In this document: positions 5,222-5,262 of the stretch, piece by piece
How positions within the stretch are numbered: position 1 is the stretch's first letter
Layout of the letters: each line of letters opens with the position of its first letter
Origin: an uncultured Bacilli bacterium
GTDB taxonomy: Bacteria; Bacillota_I; Bacilli_A; RF39; UBA660
Reading direction: 5' to 3'
NCBI GenBank assembly: GCA_910586635.1
Contig: CAJUJA010000079.1
Coordinates: 1-5,262 of the forward strand
DNA length: 5,262 bases
The notes under the pieces: model-generated
Seen by the model: the letters and a program-made list of their open reading frames with translations, nothing else
Told to the model about the DNA's origin: nothing
The model's database searches: none
Program-made: the position numbers and the translations under genes

Positions 5222-5262
5222 AGATCGGAAGAGCACACGTCTGAACTCCAGTCACATTCAGA
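5222..5262. other. Illumina TruSeq adapter sequence (artefact)
   Basis: From AGATCGGAAGAGC at 5222 to CCAGTCAC at 5255 the sequence matches the 34-base TruSeq read-1 adapter exactly. The last seven bases, ATTCAGA, agree with the first seven of the TruSeq HT i7 index D705 (ATTCAGAA, from memory). The composition is also much richer in G and C than what precedes it. This is untrimmed library adapter, not genome; the true sequence ends at about 5221, with one A at the junction ambiguous. Confidence 0.98.

Overview
The window is AT-rich. It has strong AGGAGG-type ribosome binding sites, tight gene packing with a 4-base ATGA overlap, and U-tailed intrinsic terminators. TGG is used for Trp and TGA is used as a real stop (end of gene 2), so the standard code 11 applies. 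This points to a low-GC Gram-positive bacterium (Firmicutes/Bacillota-like); I cannot place it more precisely. The last 41 bases are not biological: they match the Illumina TruSeq read-1 adapter followed by most of an index, so this is the untrimmed end of an assembly contig.

Layout: positions 1-87 are a non-coding leader with an AT-rich palindrome and a strong Shine-Dalgarno site. Positions 88-4897 hold four co-directional genes with almost no space between them: (1) an aldehyde dehydrogenase of the AstD (succinylglutamate-semialdehyde dehydrogenase) subfamily, (2) a probable circularly permuted ATP-grasp ligase, (3) a radical SAM enzyme of the RaSEA/TIGR01210 family, known from archaeosine biosynthesis in Archaea, and (4) a RimK-like ATP-grasp ligase. 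A good intrinsic terminator follows at about 4909-4957, so this set is probably the complete 3' part of one operon. Next comes a compact unit with a promoter (TTGACA, 16 bases, TATTAT), a 14-base palindrome at the predicted start of transcription, and a second terminator about 95 bases downstream. It has no convincing ORF and may encode a small RNA. A minus-strand terminator and the last 13 codons of a convergent gene then precede the adapter.

How the genes may work together (inference): two ATP-dependent carboxylate-amine ligases, one radical SAM enzyme related to the one that remodels a lysine conjugate in archaeosine synthesis, and a dehydrogenase whose relatives oxidise an amino-acid semialdehyde suggest a small pathway. 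It would join an amino acid to an acceptor, process the conjugate by radical chemistry, and clean up or use the aldehyde. No carrier protein, tRNA-guanine transglycosylase, ast catabolic gene, transporter or regulator is visible. The substrate and product are unknown, and I do not recognise this gene combination as a described system.
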